From Pseudanabaena sp. ABRG5-3 (GTDB lineage Bacteria > Cyanobacteriota > Cyanobacteriia > Pseudanabaenales > Pseudanabaenaceae): a stretch of 64,000 bases of DNA. Below the pieces are notes generated by a model that had not been told where the DNA came from, searched no databases, and was given only the letters and a program-made list of their open reading frames with translations. A program made the translations under genes and the position numbers. Position 1 is the stretch's first letter, and each line of letters begins with the position of its first letter. Shown here one piece after another: positions 53,062 to 62,539 of the stretch. Where the stretch lies: NCBI RefSeq assembly GCF_003967015.1, contig NZ_AP017560.1, positions 4,276,048 through 4,340,047 on the forward strand, written 5' to 3'.

Positions 53062-53343
53062 ATGTCTGTAAACCAAGGTCAACAACTAGAAGTATATAGC
53101 AGCAAACATCCTCAAGAGGTACTGCTAGTAAAGGTAAAAATTGGAGATGAACTCGATGAAGTGATGATATTCAAAGGTTTTTCTAGCTCTTTGATGCGAT
53201 CAACTGCCTTCGATCCTGATGTACCAGTAATTCCTGATCATGCCGAAATTATCGCTATTGATCGCCTCACTGCCCCCTATAAACCCATGGAGCCTAAGTA
53301 CATCCAACAAGGGATAACATGGGAACAGTTTAAAGGTGATTGA
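53062..53343 (+). CDS. Conserved hypothetical cyanobacterial protein
   Basis: 93 residues. GQQLEVYSSKHPQEVLLVKV, DEVMIFKGFSSSLMRSTAFD, PVIPDHAEIIAIDRL and a closing YIQQGITWEQFKGD. I recognise the pattern from small cyanobacterial and plastid proteins of unknown function but cannot name it with certainty. Soluble; no signal peptide. Confidence 0.65.
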   Translation: MSVNQGQQLEVYSSKHPQEVLLVKVKIGDELDEVMIFKGFSSSLMRSTAFDPDVPVIPDHAEIIAIDRLTAPYKPMEPKYIQQGITWEQFKGD

Positions 53344-53373
53344 TGAGCTATGCTCTTCACAAAATTATCTTTA

Positions 53374-53462
53374 GGACTTACGCATCAGGTAGATGTGGCG
53401 TGGGCTAAGCCCATGCTACATCTACCTAAAGCCCAGTAAATTTGTTGGTTTTGCGTAAGTCC
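53374..53462. mobile_element. MITE, 89 bp, with TA target duplication
   Basis: Terminal inverted repeats GGACTTACGCA (53374-53384) and TGCGTAAGTCC (53452-53462), flanked by TA on both sides, as in IS630/Tc1-mariner-type elements. An internal hairpin is built on AGGTAGATGT...ACATCTACCT. GGACTTACGCA ends are frequent in cyanobacterial MITEs. It has no coding capacity. Confidence 0.85.
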
Positions 53463-53501
53463 TAAGCTTAAAAAATTGGCTTAAAAAATTGGCTTAAAAA
53501 T

Positions 53502-54836
53502 ATGCTTAGCGAGACAAGGGAATCAATTTATGCAAGGCAGGTGAGGCTCGCTTCACTACTGCTATATCAAAATGTATTAGAGCAAGAGCCTTGGGAAGCC
53601 TATGAGAAGCTGTTGAAGTCCCTTGCCAACTATGCGTTAGATGGCCATGAAAATAGTTCACGACAGCTTAGCTATTTATTTGCCTATGGGAAATGGTTTC
53701 GGGCGATCGCTGCTACAGGATATAACTGGCGAGACTATGTAATTTCGCAACTCCTGATATCTGACAATCCTTTTAGTCAGTTAGCACAAACCACCGATTT
53801 CGCCCAACTACCGATGTCACTAATTTCGGCTGTGAAGCATGATCTCCATATTCTAGAGGAGATGAGTCTATGGGGAGGGGATAAACTAGTTGATTTTATT
53901 AATGTTTCTGAAAATCGTGCCGTAGCGTGGCACTTGTCACCCAATGATTTGTCGAAACTATCGGAAGAAAAGCGATCGCTAATTATTAAATTTCAAGAAA
54001 CTGATGACTGGACGCAACTAGTACCAGATCTGGCAAAGTATTACCAACACTCAGGTACTGGCATATTCACTGAATATGAAGCATTTCGTTGGCGTAAAGG
54101 TCATCTGGAGGGAATTGCCTATCCTGATCTGGTGATGCTATCAGATATTGTTGGCTATGAGTCTCAGCGTCAGTCACTTTACAAAAATACGGAAGCATTT
54201 TTAGCTGGGTATCATTCCCTGCATGTACTTCTCTATGGCAGTCGTGGAACAGGCAAATCTTCAATGGTCAAATCCTTGATGTACGCCTATCGCGATCGCG
54301 GTTTGCGTTTAGTCGAAGTTGCCAAGGACGATCTAAAGGATTTGCCAATCATTGCTGAAGTGTTGCGAAAAGTCCCACAAAAGTTCATCATTTTTGTGGA
54401 TGATCTATCCTTTGAAGAAGAGAGCGAAGACTATAAAGCTCTCAAAGTAGTGTTAGAAGGAAATCTATCTGCTCAACCTCATAATCTATTAGTTTATGCA
54501 ACTTCCAATCGTCGTCATTTATTACGGGAATACTTTAGCGATCGCCCCAGCCTAAAAACACTGAGTACTAGTGAAGAGGTGAATCCTTGGGACACAGTAC
54601 AAGAGAAGTTATCCCTAAGCGATCGCTTTGGTCTCACATTGACGTTTCTCAAAGCAGATCAAGAGATCTATCTCAAAATTGTCCATCATCTCGCCAAACG
54701 CGCAGGTATCGAACTTCCCACCGAAGAACTCAATTTTCGCGCCTTACAATGGGCAACCCGCAATAATGGTCAATCGGGGCGTACTGCCCAACAATTTATC
54801 GACTTCCTCAAAGCAGATCTGGAAATCAAAATTTAA
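53502..54836 (+). CDS. DUF815 family AAA ATPase
   Basis: 444 residues. The N-terminal ~210 residues are helical. The ATPase core has VLLYGSRGTGKSSMVKSLM (Walker A), KFIIFVDDLSFEEES (Walker B), NLLVYATSNRRHLLREYFSD and LSDRFGLTLTF. This is the DUF815 arrangement found in many bacteria. Biological role unknown. It lies 39 bp downstream of a MITE. Confidence 0.88.
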   Translation: MLSETRESIYARQVRLASLLLYQNVLEQEPWEAYEKLLKSLANYALDGHENSSRQLSYLFAYGKWFRAIAATGYNWRDYVISQLLISDNPFSQLAQTTDFAQLPMSLISAVKHDLHILEEMSLWGGDKLVDFINVSENRAVAWHLSPNDLSKLSEEKRSLIIKFQETDDWTQLVPDLAKYYQHSGTGIFTEYEAFRWRKGHLEGIAYPDLVMLSDIVGYESQRQSLYKNTEAFLAGYHSLHVLLYGSRGTGKSSMVKSLMYAYRDRGLRLVEVAKDDLKDLPIIAEVLRKVPQKFIIFVDDLSFEEESEDYKALKVVLEGNLSAQPHNLLVYATSNRRHLLREYFSDRPSLKTLSTSEEVNPWDTVQEKLSLSDRFGLTLTFLKADQEIYLKIVHHLAKRAGIELPTEELNFRALQWATRNNGQSGRTAQQFIDFLKADLEIKI

Positions 54837-54927
54837 GCGCAATTTCTATTTTTATAACTGACCAATTTGCATCTAAAAAATAATTTTGCTTATTTTGCGC
54901 TTTGTGTAGTAACATAGATATTCGCAA

Positions 54928-55001
54928 CGGGATGTAGCGCAGCTTGGTAGCGCGCCTGCTTTGGGAGCAGGATGCCGTAGGTTCGAATCCTATCATCCCG
55001 A
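54928..55001 (+). tRNA. tRNA-Pro (anticodon TGG)
   Basis: Acceptor CGGGATG/CATCCCG, D-arm GCGC/GCGC, anticodon stem CCTGC-TTTGGGA-GCAGG with TGG anticodon, and T-arm GTAGG-TTCGAAT-CCTAT. 74 nt, and CCA is not encoded. A terminator follows at 55020-55042. Confidence 0.97.
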
Positions 55002-55019
55002 CTTAAAAAAGAAAAAATC

Positions 55020-55042
55020 GAAGCGCTTTAACGAGCGCTTTT
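55020..55042. terminator. Terminator after tRNA-Pro
   Basis: GAAGCGCT-TTAACG-AGCGCTTTTTT. Stem plus T-run, also adjacent to the convergent rhodanese gene. Confidence 0.85.
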
Positions 55043-55582
55043 TTATTTGGATGTCAAAACTTGCAAATCCTGCGATCGCGTAAATTGTTTACGCCATGCC
55101 GTAATGCCACCCGTTAGAGTCAAGGCTTGGTAGCCACTATGGCTAAGCTGCTGATTTGCCTTGATCGATCGCATTCCCGACGTACAGTACAAAATTATCG
55201 TTGGTTTATCGCGATGAGTTCTTTCATAATTTTGCAAAATAGTTTTCACCTGTGGAATCCCCAAACCTGACTCAATATCTGTTAGTGGGACAAGCTGACT
55301 ATTGCCAATATGCTCCTCTTGATATTCTTCAAGCGATCGCACATCGATTAGCAGTACAGACTTGAACTTGCCACTAGCTAACTCCTGCACTGAAATTTGC
55401 GGCGTACTAAAGCTTTGCAAATATACAGGTAAACTCATTTGATGTTGATAAGCAAGAATGCTCAGGGTTCCAGCGCCAGCAACCAAGAGAGCGCCAACTA
55501 CCGCTAAAGGTAGCAAATATCTACGGTTAGCAAAAACCTGCCGAAACTTATGTGTTTTGATCTGGTCTATGTTGGAATTCAT
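55043..55582 (-). CDS. Membrane-anchored rhodanese-domain protein
   Basis: 179 residues. One TM segment ~25-45 (YLLPLAVVGALLVAGAGTLS), then a rhodanese domain: VLLIDVRSLEEYQEEHIGNS and active-site CTSGMRS with Cys near 132, closing LTGGITAWRK. It transfers sulfane sulphur; acceptor unknown. It shares one base with the upstream sterol-desaturase-like gene, implying an operon. Confidence 0.88.
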   Translation of the reverse strand: MNSNIDQIKTHKFRQVFANRRYLLPLAVVGALLVAGAGTLSILAYQHQMSLPVYLQSFSTPQISVQELASGKFKSVLLIDVRSLEEYQEEHIGNSQLVPLTDIESGLGIPQVKTILQNYERTHRDKPTIILYCTSGMRSIKANQQLSHSGYQALTLTGGITAWRKQFTRSQDLQVLTSK

Positions 55583-56379
55583 TATTCCCTCGTAGTATGA
55601 ATTTTGACCTTGAAACGATTTCTAATACTTTTAAATGGATAGATTAAATGATTAAAATAATTGTTCTGAATATTTAACTTACTGCCATATTTTGTTGGAA
55701 TTTCTCCTTGAGGCATATACCAAGTGCCAAATATATAATCAATAATTGGTAACTGGACAGCAAAGTTTGTATTAGATATTTTCGGATCGCGATCGTGATG
55801 CCAATGATGAAACTCTGGTGTCGCAATCAGCCATTTTAAAACTGGAAACTGAATACGAATATTGGCGTGAACAAAAAAAGCGATCACACTAGAAAAAATT
55901 GCATAAATTGCCAAAGCTTCTGCCGAGAATCCTAACCAGTAAAGGGGAATCATTTGACAAGCTTTAGTAAATATTTGCTCGAAAGGATGCACTCGCACTG
56001 TCGCTAGCCAATCGATATGGGTCGAGCTATGATGAATTGCGTGAAATTGCCATAGCCAAGGCACAGTATGTAAGAGGCGATGGGCAAAATAAAAACTTAG
56101 ATCACCAATTAAGATAGAAACTACAACTTGTAAACTAAGTGGTTGCTGAGATACAAAACTTGATAGTATCGGTATTGAACCTTGGCTGAGCAAGGCAAAT
56201 ACTATGAGAATCTGTGTCGTTCCTTTGCCAATAAAATAACCTGAGAAATAATAGCAAAGATCGGTCAGCCATCCTTCACGTAATAGATTTTGTTTATGTA
56301 AGACTAATAGTTTTTCAAGGGGAATAAATACACAAATTAGAATTAATATTCCTTTTATGACATCAGGTATTTCTAGCAT
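55582..56379 (-). CDS. Sterol desaturase / fatty acid hydroxylase superfamily
   Basis: 265 residues, four or so membrane segments. Histidine motifs of the di-iron family: HRLLH, HAIHH and HHWHH. Such enzymes hydroxylate or desaturate lipids, sterols or carotenoids. The actual substrate is unknown. The stop/start overlap with the rhodanese gene is one base. Confidence 0.88.
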   Translation of the reverse strand: MLEIPDVIKGILILICVFIPLEKLLVLHKQNLLREGWLTDLCYYFSGYFIGKGTTQILIVFALLSQGSIPILSSFVSQQPLSLQVVVSILIGDLSFYFAHRLLHTVPWLWQFHAIHHSSTHIDWLATVRVHPFEQIFTKACQMIPLYWLGFSAEALAIYAIFSSVIAFFVHANIRIQFPVLKWLIATPEFHHWHHDRDPKISNTNFAVQLPIIDYIFGTWYMPQGEIPTKYGSKLNIQNNYFNHLIYPFKSIRNRFKVKIHTTRE

Positions 56380-56399
56380 TTAGTCAAGATGAATTTTAA

Positions 56400-57338
56400 T
56401 TATTGAGACTTTTTAGTAGCTAATTTTTCAATCGCTTGATTAGCGTCAATATCTTGGGCGATCGCCTCTTGCCAATTTAGAGACCAGCCTTTAGGAAACT
56501 TACAGTTACTAAAAGTTGCACCTCTCCAATCTACACCTTCTAACTTTGCCATCCTAAAGTCACAATTCTGCAAAACTGAATTTACAAATCTTGCCCTAGT
56601 TAAATCTGCGCCACAAAAAGAATTCATCGCCGTCCTCTTTACCTTAGCAAAGTGGAGATTAAAAGCTTTAGTTGCCAAAATAGCGGGAATAATCGTCAGC
56701 ATTGCAAACAAGATTGCGTAATGAATTTCTTGGTAGTGCAACCAACTATAACCTGCTGAAATGGCGGAAGATACACCCACTGCCATCCATACCATGCCCA
56801 CAGCGATCGAGCCTTTTGAGTAGCCTAGATAAACTCCAAATAGCGACATCCCTAACGCACCTAGTACCATGAGAATTCCACTTATTCCAGCTAAAACGCC
56901 GCTATGAAGTGAACTTGCTAAAGCCATCAAAAAAGTTAGTCCTAAAAAGAACATTAAAGCCTTTCTTTTAGACATGGTGGCTGCCGTAGCAAAAGCGGCA
57001 ATCCAAATAAAAGGATCTGTCAGCCACGCATAGGGATTAGCCTCTGATACCCCACAACCCGCAAGGGTAAATTGACTCAAAAACCATGATGCTATTCCCA
57101 GAGGAATTCCCAAGACAATGTGTAAGGTAATTTGCCCGATCGCCGATTGAAATGTTTTCTCGTCGCGTCCGATCGCTGTTTCCGAAAAATCAGCACCAAC
57201 CAGACTTGCGCCTCGAAAATCACAACTTTTTAATCTAGAGCCAGTAAAGTCAGCATATTTACCACTGTCTACTCGAAATTCATCACGAAATGACTGATTT
57301 TGGAAATCCTGATAGCGATAATTGACATAACTATTCAT
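56400..57338 (-). CDS. Pentapeptide-repeat protein with membrane core
   Basis: 312 residues. Short pentapeptide blocks at both ends (KSCDFRGASLVGADFSETAI and ARFVNSVLQNCDFRMAKLEG, GATFSN) flank about six hydrophobic segments (~80-230). This split arrangement is found in cyanobacterial membrane proteins of unknown role. It lies 17 bp after the start-proximal gene 57356-57997 and probably shares its transcript. Confidence 0.8.
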   Translation of the reverse strand: MNSYVNYRYQDFQNQSFRDEFRVDSGKYADFTGSRLKSCDFRGASLVGADFSETAIGRDEKTFQSAIGQITLHIVLGIPLGIASWFLSQFTLAGCGVSEANPYAWLTDPFIWIAAFATAATMSKRKALMFFLGLTFLMALASSLHSGVLAGISGILMVLGALGMSLFGVYLGYSKGSIAVGMVWMAVGVSSAISAGYSWLHYQEIHYAILFAMLTIIPAILATKAFNLHFAKVKRTAMNSFCGADLTRARFVNSVLQNCDFRMAKLEGVDWRGATFSNCKFPKGWSLNWQEAIAQDIDANQAIEKLATKKSQ

Positions 57339-57355
57339 TGAGTCAACCTTAAGAT

Positions 57356-57997
57356 TTAGTTTAGTGAGAGCGTTCCTTCAGGACAGATTGGCTTCCCGTT
57401 TTGTAATGATGGCTTGGACAACTTTTCTTGCAATCCTGTTCCTTGAGATTCACAGAGAATCGTTACAGTAGTAATCTCTTTTTTCTCAGTTTGAGTATCT
57501 TCAGGTACAACCACAAATACCGCGCCAACAAATCCTTTCACTTTGTCGTTTTTGGGAATTGCATATTGATAGGACACAAGCGGCAAACGCTGAATCTCGT
57601 ACTTAAAGCTACTCGTCTCCTCTTGTATACCGATATCTAAAGCAGGAATAGACTTGGCAAAGGCTGATTTTTCTAACCAAAAAGCCTGTTGCGCTCTATT
57701 CATAGTCCCCACATAAGTTTTACCTTCAGCATTACGCGCCTTGTTGCCACCACATCCAACAGTCTGACCTAAAAAAGCAGGCAGGACTATGGCAAGGATG
57801 CCAAACCCTAAACCACCGTAGATGATCCAACGTAAAAGCGATCGCTTAGATTTTTTCGGTTTCTGGAGTGGTGATGCATCTTGAGGTAAATCCGCGATCG
57901 CCTCTTGTTCAGTTTCCAAGACTAATTTGGTTTGCTGATCATCATCGCCAACTTGCAGCAACAATTCAGGCTGTTTCGTTTTAGATTGCTGAACCAT
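57356..57997 (-). CDS. Type IV pilin-like G/H domain protein with internal TM
   Basis: 213 residues. A ~50-residue acidic/polar cytoplasmic part, TM ~57-77 (WIIYGGLGFGILAIVLPAFL), then ARNAEGKTYVGTMNRAQQAF, FAKSIPALDIGIQEETSSFK, a cyanobacterial pilin-like G/H pattern. The long N-terminal extension and lack of a prepilin cleavage site argue against pilus assembly; it looks like a membrane-anchored derivative. Confidence 0.7.
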   Translation of the reverse strand: MVQQSKTKQPELLLQVGDDDQQTKLVLETEQEAIADLPQDASPLQKPKKSKRSLLRWIIYGGLGFGILAIVLPAFLGQTVGCGGNKARNAEGKTYVGTMNRAQQAFWLEKSAFAKSIPALDIGIQEETSSFKYEIQRLPLVSYQYAIPKNDKVKGFVGAVFVVVPEDTQTEKKEITTVTILCESQGTGLQEKLSKPSLQNGKPICPEGTLSLN

Positions 57998-57999
57998 TT

Positions 58000-58555
58000 C
58001 AATTACCTCTTGACCTAACCGTTAACCAACCAACCACATTCCAAAATTCCTGTGACAGGTTATAGGTTAATCTTGCCCTAGGGTTGGGTAAAAATAAGCG
58101 ATCGCGATCGCTAACTTACGTGACGAGACAACAATGCGATCGCCTAAATCCATGAACATGAATATTTAATAAGATTAAATTTTGAAAAACTGTTTTAGAA
58201 GCTATCAAACTATTTCATATTGATATATAAGTATAAATACTTAGCCAACAAACATCATTATTAGAACTTGTCTCTGCCCCTTAAGTCATTTTTAAAACGA
58301 CTTGATCTAGTCCTGCTATATTGTTAACTAATATATTAAATTACTGGTATTTACTCCCTTGGGAGGATATCAACACCTCCTTAACACTTTTTTAAGATTT
58401 ACTGTCAGATGTATATACTTTGTAAATATACCTAGACCCCTTGTTCAGAAAGGGTTTGAGGTGTATGAGTATTTTGTCAGAAGGCAAACGTAAAGATGTG
58501 TTAAGCTAATTTCAAATCCATATAAATACTCGTAGTTAAAGCAGGATTTAAGAAT
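58000..58555. other. psbD upstream region
   Basis: About 555 bp without a gene. Small hairpins GGGAGG...CCTCC near 58370-58390 and ACCCCTT...AAAGGGT near 58435-58455 lie in the probable psbD leader. The T-run after ACCTCCTTAACAC could be a short-RNA terminator, but this is not established. Confidence 0.5.
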
Positions 58556-59623
58556 ATGACCATTGCAATGGGCAGGTCGCAAGAAGTCGAAAGAGGATGG
58601 TTTGATCTCCTCGACGACTGGCTGAAACGCGACAGATTTGTATTTATTGGTTGGAGTGGCTTATTGCTATTCCCCACCGCATTTTTAGCTATTGGTGGCT
58701 GGTTTACAGGTATCACCTTCGTATCATCTTGGTACACCCACGGTTTAGCTTCTAGCTTCCTCGAAGGATGCAACATCTTGACCGTAGCTGTATCTTCTCC
58801 TGCATTGAGCGTTGGTCACTCCTTGCTATTCCTATGGGGACCTGAAGCACAGGGCGACTTCACTCGCTGGTGTCAGATCGGTGGTTTGTGGACATTCCTC
58901 GCACTACATGGCGCTTTCGCATTGATCGGCTTCATGCTCCGTCAATTTGAAATCGCTCGTCTAGTTGGTATCCGTCCTTATAATGCGATCGCCTTCTCTG
59001 GTCCTATCGCCGTATTCGTATCAGTATTCTTGATGTACCCCTTGGGTCAATCTGGCTGGTTCTTCGGTCCTACTTTCGGCGTAGCTGGTATTTTCCGCTT
59101 CATCCTATTCTTGCAAGGTTTCCACAACTGGACTCTGAACCCCTTCCACATGATGGGCGTAGCAGGTATCCTTGGTGGTGCATTGCTTTGTGCTATTCAC
59201 GGTGCAACCGTAGAAAACACCTTATTTGAAGATGGCGATGGAAACACAGCAAACACCTTCAAAGCTTTCAACCCCACCCAATCAGAAGAAACCTACTCCA
59301 TGGTTACTGCTAACCGTTTCTGGAGCCAAATCTTCGGTATTGCCTTCTCCAACAAGCGTTGGTTGCACTTCTTCATGCTATTCGTGCCAGTAGCTGGTCT
59401 ATGGTTCAGCAGCGTTGGTATCGTTGGTCTAGCATTAAACCTTCGTGCTTATGACTTCGTATCTCAAGAAGTTCGCGCCGCAGAAGATCCTGAATTTGAA
59501 ACTTTCTACACCAAGAACTTACTCTTGAACGAAGGTATTCGTGCTTGGATGGCTCCTCAAGACCAACCAGCTGAGAAATTCATTTTCCCTGAAGAAGTAC
59601 TACCTCGCGGTAACGCACTGTAA
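58556..59623 (+). CDS. psbD: Photosystem II D2 protein
   Basis: 355 residues. [72 protein letters not shown] and [13 protein letters not shown] identify D2 and its cofactor-binding histidines. It lacks the D1 signatures. D2 and D1 carry the reaction-centre chlorophylls and QA. MTIAMGR is preceded by AGGA. Unusually the gene does not overlap psbC. Confidence 0.98.
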   Translation: MTIAMGRSQEVERGWFDLLDDWLKRDRFVFIGWSGLLLFPTAFLAIGGWFTGITFVSSWYTHGLASSFLEGCNILTVAVSSPALSVGHSLLFLWGPEAQGDFTRWCQIGGLWTFLALHGAFALIGFMLRQFEIARLVGIRPYNAIAFSGPIAVFVSVFLMYPLGQSGWFFGPTFGVAGIFRFILFLQGFHNWTLNPFHMMGVAGILGGALLCAIHGATVENTLFEDGDGNTANTFKAFNPTQSEETYSMVTANRFWSQIFGIAFSNKRWLHFFMLFVPVAGLWFSSVGIVGLALNLRAYDFVSQEVRAAEDPEFETFYTKNLLLNEGIRAWMAPQDQPAEKFIFPEEVLPRGNAL

Positions 59624-59635
59624 TCTTCTCTATCT

Positions 59636-59673
59636 AAAAAATTTGCTCAATTTTTGGTTTGAGTAAATTTTTT
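59636..59673. terminator. AT-rich hairpin after psbD
   Basis: AAAAAATTTGCTCAA ... TTTGAGTAAATTTTTT with one G-T pair, 12 bp after the psbD stop. Shape and U-run fit an intrinsic terminator or attenuator between psbD and psbC. Confidence 0.6.
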
Positions 59674-59679
59674 AGCAAC

Positions 59680-59782
59680 TTAGCTATCAGATATCGGCGC
59701 AGTTAGACTAGTTTTTAGATTATGATGATTCTCATCAAACCTCTAGACGTTAGCAGCTAATAAGCTGATATCTGATAGCTTA
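59680..59782. repeat. Long inverted repeat in the psbD-psbC spacer
   Basis: TTAGCTATCAGATATCGGC (59680-59698) faces GCTGATATCTGATAGCTTAA (59764-59783) across 65 bases. Two mismatches. It looks like an inserted palindromic element and may explain the wide spacer. Confidence 0.75.
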
Positions 59783-59833
59783 AAAATTATTTGCACTTTA
59801 AACCTATAAAAAGTTTTCTGGAGATAACCTCTC

Positions 59834-61225
59834 GTGACGACGACCATTAACTTAAACTCGCTAGGAGTGGGTGGGCGCACACAAGATTCATCTGGCTTTG
59901 CTTGGTGGTCTGGTAATGCGCGACTCATTAACCTTTCTGGCAAACTGCTGGGCGCTCACGTTGCTCACGCTGGTCTGATTGTATTCTGGGCTGGTGCAAT
60001 GACTTTATTTGAAGTTGCGCACTTTGTTCCTGAAAAGCCAATGTATGAGCAAGGCTTTATCCTACTTCCTCACCTTGCGACCCAAGGATGGGGTGTTGGA
60101 GCTGGTGGCGAAGTTGTGGATATTTTCCCCTACTTCGTAGTTGGCGTTTTACACTTGATTTCCTCTGCTGTACTTGGCTTTGGTGGTATCTACCATGCCT
60201 TGCGCGGTCCTGAAGTTTTAGAAAATTATTCTTCTTTCTTTGGCTACGACTGGAAAGACAAGAACCAAATGACCAATATCATTGGTTATCACTTGATCGT
60301 ATTGGGCTTTGGCGCACTCCTACTCGTATTCAAAGCGATGTTCTTTGGTGGACTCTATGATACATGGGCACCTGGTGGTGGCGATGTGCGTGTGATCACC
60401 AACCCTACACTTAACCCAGTTGTCATCTTCGGCTATCTACTCAATTCCCCGTTTGGTGGTGAGGGCAATATCGTTGGTGTTAATAACCTTGAAGATGTAG
60501 TTGGTGGACATATTTGGATCGGCTTAATCATGATCAGTGGCGGTATCTGGCATATCCTCACTAAGCCTTTTGGTTGGGCAAGACGTGCTCTTGTTTGGTC
60601 TGGTGAAGCATATCTCTCCTACAGCCTTGGCGCATTGAGCTTGATGGCATTTATTGCTACTTGCTTTGTATGGTTCAATAACACCGTTTATCCTAGTGAG
60701 TTCTTTGGTCCTACTGGCGCTGAAGCTTCTCAATCTCAAGCATTTACTTACCTCGTCCGTGACCAAAAGCTTGGTGCAAACATTGCAACATCTCAAGGTC
60801 CTACAGGGCTTGGTAAATACCTCATGCGTTCTCCTTCGGGCGAAATCATTTTCGGTGGTGAAACCATGCGTTTCTGGGACTTCCGTGGTCCTTGGTTAGA
60901 GCCTCTTCGTGGTCCTAGTGGTTTGGACATCGACAAGCTCAAGAATGACGTTCAGCCTTGGCAAGTACGTCGTGCTGCTGAGTACATGACACACGCTCCT
61001 TTGGGTTCCTTGAACTCAGTAGGTGGTGTTATCACTGAAATCAACGCAGTAAACTTCGTTTCTCCTCGTTCTTGGTTGTCTACTTCTCACTTCGTATTGT
61101 CCTTCATGTTCTTAGTTGGTCACCTATGGCACGCTGGTCGCGCACGCGCAGCAGTTGCTGGTTTTGAAAAGGGTATTGACCGTGAGACTGAAGCTGTACT
61201 TTCGATGCCTGCACTCGATAAGTAG
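59834..61225 (+). CDS. psbC: Photosystem II CP43 antenna protein
   Basis: 463 residues starting at GTG 59834, preceded by [44 protein letters not shown], the lumenal loop [20 protein letters not shown] and the final [24 protein letters not shown] start is usual for psbC, but it normally lies inside psbD; here it is 210 bp downstream of the psbD stop. Independent expression or readthrough past the hairpin is needed. Confidence 0.98.
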   Translation: MTTTINLNSLGVGGRTQDSSGFAWWSGNARLINLSGKLLGAHVAHAGLIVFWAGAMTLFEVAHFVPEKPMYEQGFILLPHLATQGWGVGAGGEVVDIFPYFVVGVLHLISSAVLGFGGIYHALRGPEVLENYSSFFGYDWKDKNQMTNIIGYHLIVLGFGALLLVFKAMFFGGLYDTWAPGGGDVRVITNPTLNPVVIFGYLLNSPFGGEGNIVGVNNLEDVVGGHIWIGLIMISGGIWHILTKPFGWARRALVWSGEAYLSYSLGALSLMAFIATCFVWFNNTVYPSEFFGPTGAEASQSQAFTYLVRDQKLGANIATSQGPTGLGKYLMRSPSGEIIFGGETMRFWDFRGPWLEPLRGPSGLDIDKLKNDVQPWQVRRAAEYMTHAPLGSLNSVGGVITEINAVNFVSPRSWLSTSHFVLSFMFLVGHLWHAGRARAAVAGFEKGIDRETEAVLSMPALDK

Positions 61226-61230
61226 TTTCT

Positions 61231-61269
61231 AATTTAAAAAGGTTTCGCAATGCGAAACCTTTTTAAATT
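61231..61269. terminator. psbC terminator
   Basis: AATTTAAAAAGGTTTCGC-AAT-GCGAAACCTTTTTAAATT, 5 bp after the psbC stop. Confidence 0.9.
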
Positions 61270-61283
61270 AAACAAAATGCAAA

Positions 61284-61308
61284 AAAAGGGGCGCAATGCG
61301 CCCCTTTT
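61284..61308. terminator. Terminator of the PSRP-3 gene
   Basis: AAAAGGGGCGC-AAT-GCGCCCCTTTT, 8 bp beyond the minus-strand gene's stop. T-runs on both strands. Confidence 0.85.
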
Positions 61309-61315
61309 ATATTTT

Positions 61316-61615
61316 CTAGTTACTACCAGTAAATATGACATCAGGAAATTTACCTTGAGCTTCTGTCATCGGGCGGTTTTTGCCCTCTTGCTGCCAGTAA
61401 TTAATTACTTCGGTTGCCTTATTTAAAATCTCGATCCGATCTTGATCGGCAATCCAAGGCTTGCTTTCCATTTCTGATTTAAGTTGATCCCAAGCATCAT
61501 CACGGGGCCAGAAGAAATACTTGGTGAGAGGGCTGAAACCTTTGCCAACGACTTGATCGACGGCAAGAGCTACGTTATTCTCTAACCATAAGATTTTTAG
61601 AATAAACTGGGACAA
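61316..61615 (-). CDS. ycf65: PSRP-3/Ycf65 ribosomal protein
   Basis: 99 residues. [40 protein letters not shown] and [19 protein letters not shown] are the PSRP-3/Ycf65 signature, a 30S-associated protein found in cyanobacteria and plastids. Divergent from the HAD gene, with 60 bp between starts. Confidence 0.94.
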   Translation of the reverse strand: MSQFILKILWLENNVALAVDQVVGKGFSPLTKYFFWPRDDAWDQLKSEMESKPWIADQDRIEILNKATEVINYWQQEGKNRPMTEAQGKFPDVIFTGSN

Positions 61616-61675
61616 TGCTACCTACCTCCAAGAAAAGTTAAATTACATATTAAAGTAGCGATCTTGCAATATAAC

Positions 61676-62473
61676 ATGATTGAAACCTCAAAAGTTGCCT
61701 CAGACGAAACAAACAGCAAAACTTTTGTATTTGATATTGATGGCGTGATTCGAGATGTGTCGGGTTCCTATCGTCGCGCCCTAGCTGATACGGTTGAATA
61801 TTTTACAAATTCAGCATATCGCCCTAGTCCTGAAGCCATTGACGAATTAAAGGCTGAGGGAATTTGGAACAATGACTGGGAAGCCTCTCAGGAGCTAATT
61901 AAAAGATATTTTCTGGGACTAGGAAAGGTCGCCAAGATCGATTATGACGACATTGTTGCGTTTTTTCAGAGTCGTTATCGGGGTAGTAATCCTGATTGGT
62001 CAGATGGATATATTGCGACAGAACCTTTGATTGCAACAACGGCATATTTTCAGAGTTTGACAGCAGCAGGCATTGATTGGGGATTTTTTAGTGGGGCAAC
62101 TAGAGCCTCGGCTAGCTATGTTTTGAAACGTTTAGAAATTATTGCTCCTGTTTTAGTGGCGATGGAGGATGCAGCAGGCAAGCCAGACCCCACAGGACTT
62201 TTATTAGCTGTAAAGCAAATTGATAGTAAAAAAGAAAAACCTACAGAGGTAATTGTCTATGTCGGTGATACGGTTGCCGATATGATCACGGTGATTAAGG
62301 CAAGGGACTATAACCCAAGTTACCAGTATGTTGGCGTTGGTGTAATTCCTCCCCATGTAACTGAGCGCGATCGCTACTCCGCATTGCTCAAAGAAAATGG
62401 TGCAGACATTGTTTTAAATAGTGTGTTGGAACTAACACCGCAGCTTAATCTATCGCAAAGTCCTAGCCGTTGA
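61676..62473 (+). CDS. HAD superfamily hydrolase (TIGR01548-like)
   Basis: 265 residues from ATG 61676 (MIETSKVASDE); an in-frame TTG at 61664 is weaker. HAD motifs: FVFDIDGVIRDVSGSYRRAL (I), FFSGATRA (II), KPDPTGLLLA (III), VYVGDTVADMITV (IV). It matches a cyanobacterial subfamily named TIGR01548; the substrate is unknown. The ycf54 gene follows 66 bp later. Confidence 0.88.
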   Translation: MIETSKVASDETNSKTFVFDIDGVIRDVSGSYRRALADTVEYFTNSAYRPSPEAIDELKAEGIWNNDWEASQELIKRYFLGLGKVAKIDYDDIVAFFQSRYRGSNPDWSDGYIATEPLIATTAYFQSLTAAGIDWGFFSGATRASASYVLKRLEIIAPVLVAMEDAAGKPDPTGLLLAVKQIDSKKEKPTEVIVYVGDTVADMITVIKARDYNPSYQYVGVGVIPPHVTERDRYSALLKENGADIVLNSVLELTPQLNLSQSPSR

Positions 62474-62539
62474 ATTAGCGTTAACATAGATCTAGCTTTA
62501 CAAGCTATCACTGTGTTAAGCATTTAAAAATCAACCTTT

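Noticed and set aside
58360-58460. Small regulatory RNA upstream of psbD
   Set aside because: There are short hairpins and a T-run, but no match to a known RNA family and no evidence of transcription.
58501-58776. Minus-strand ORF over the psbD start
   Set aside because: It is the reverse complement of conserved psbD coding sequence with no independent support.
58556-59623. Possible psbA (D1)
   Set aside because: The N-terminus [20 protein letters not shown] and [13 protein letters not shown] are D2 signatures; psbC follows, as expected for psbD.
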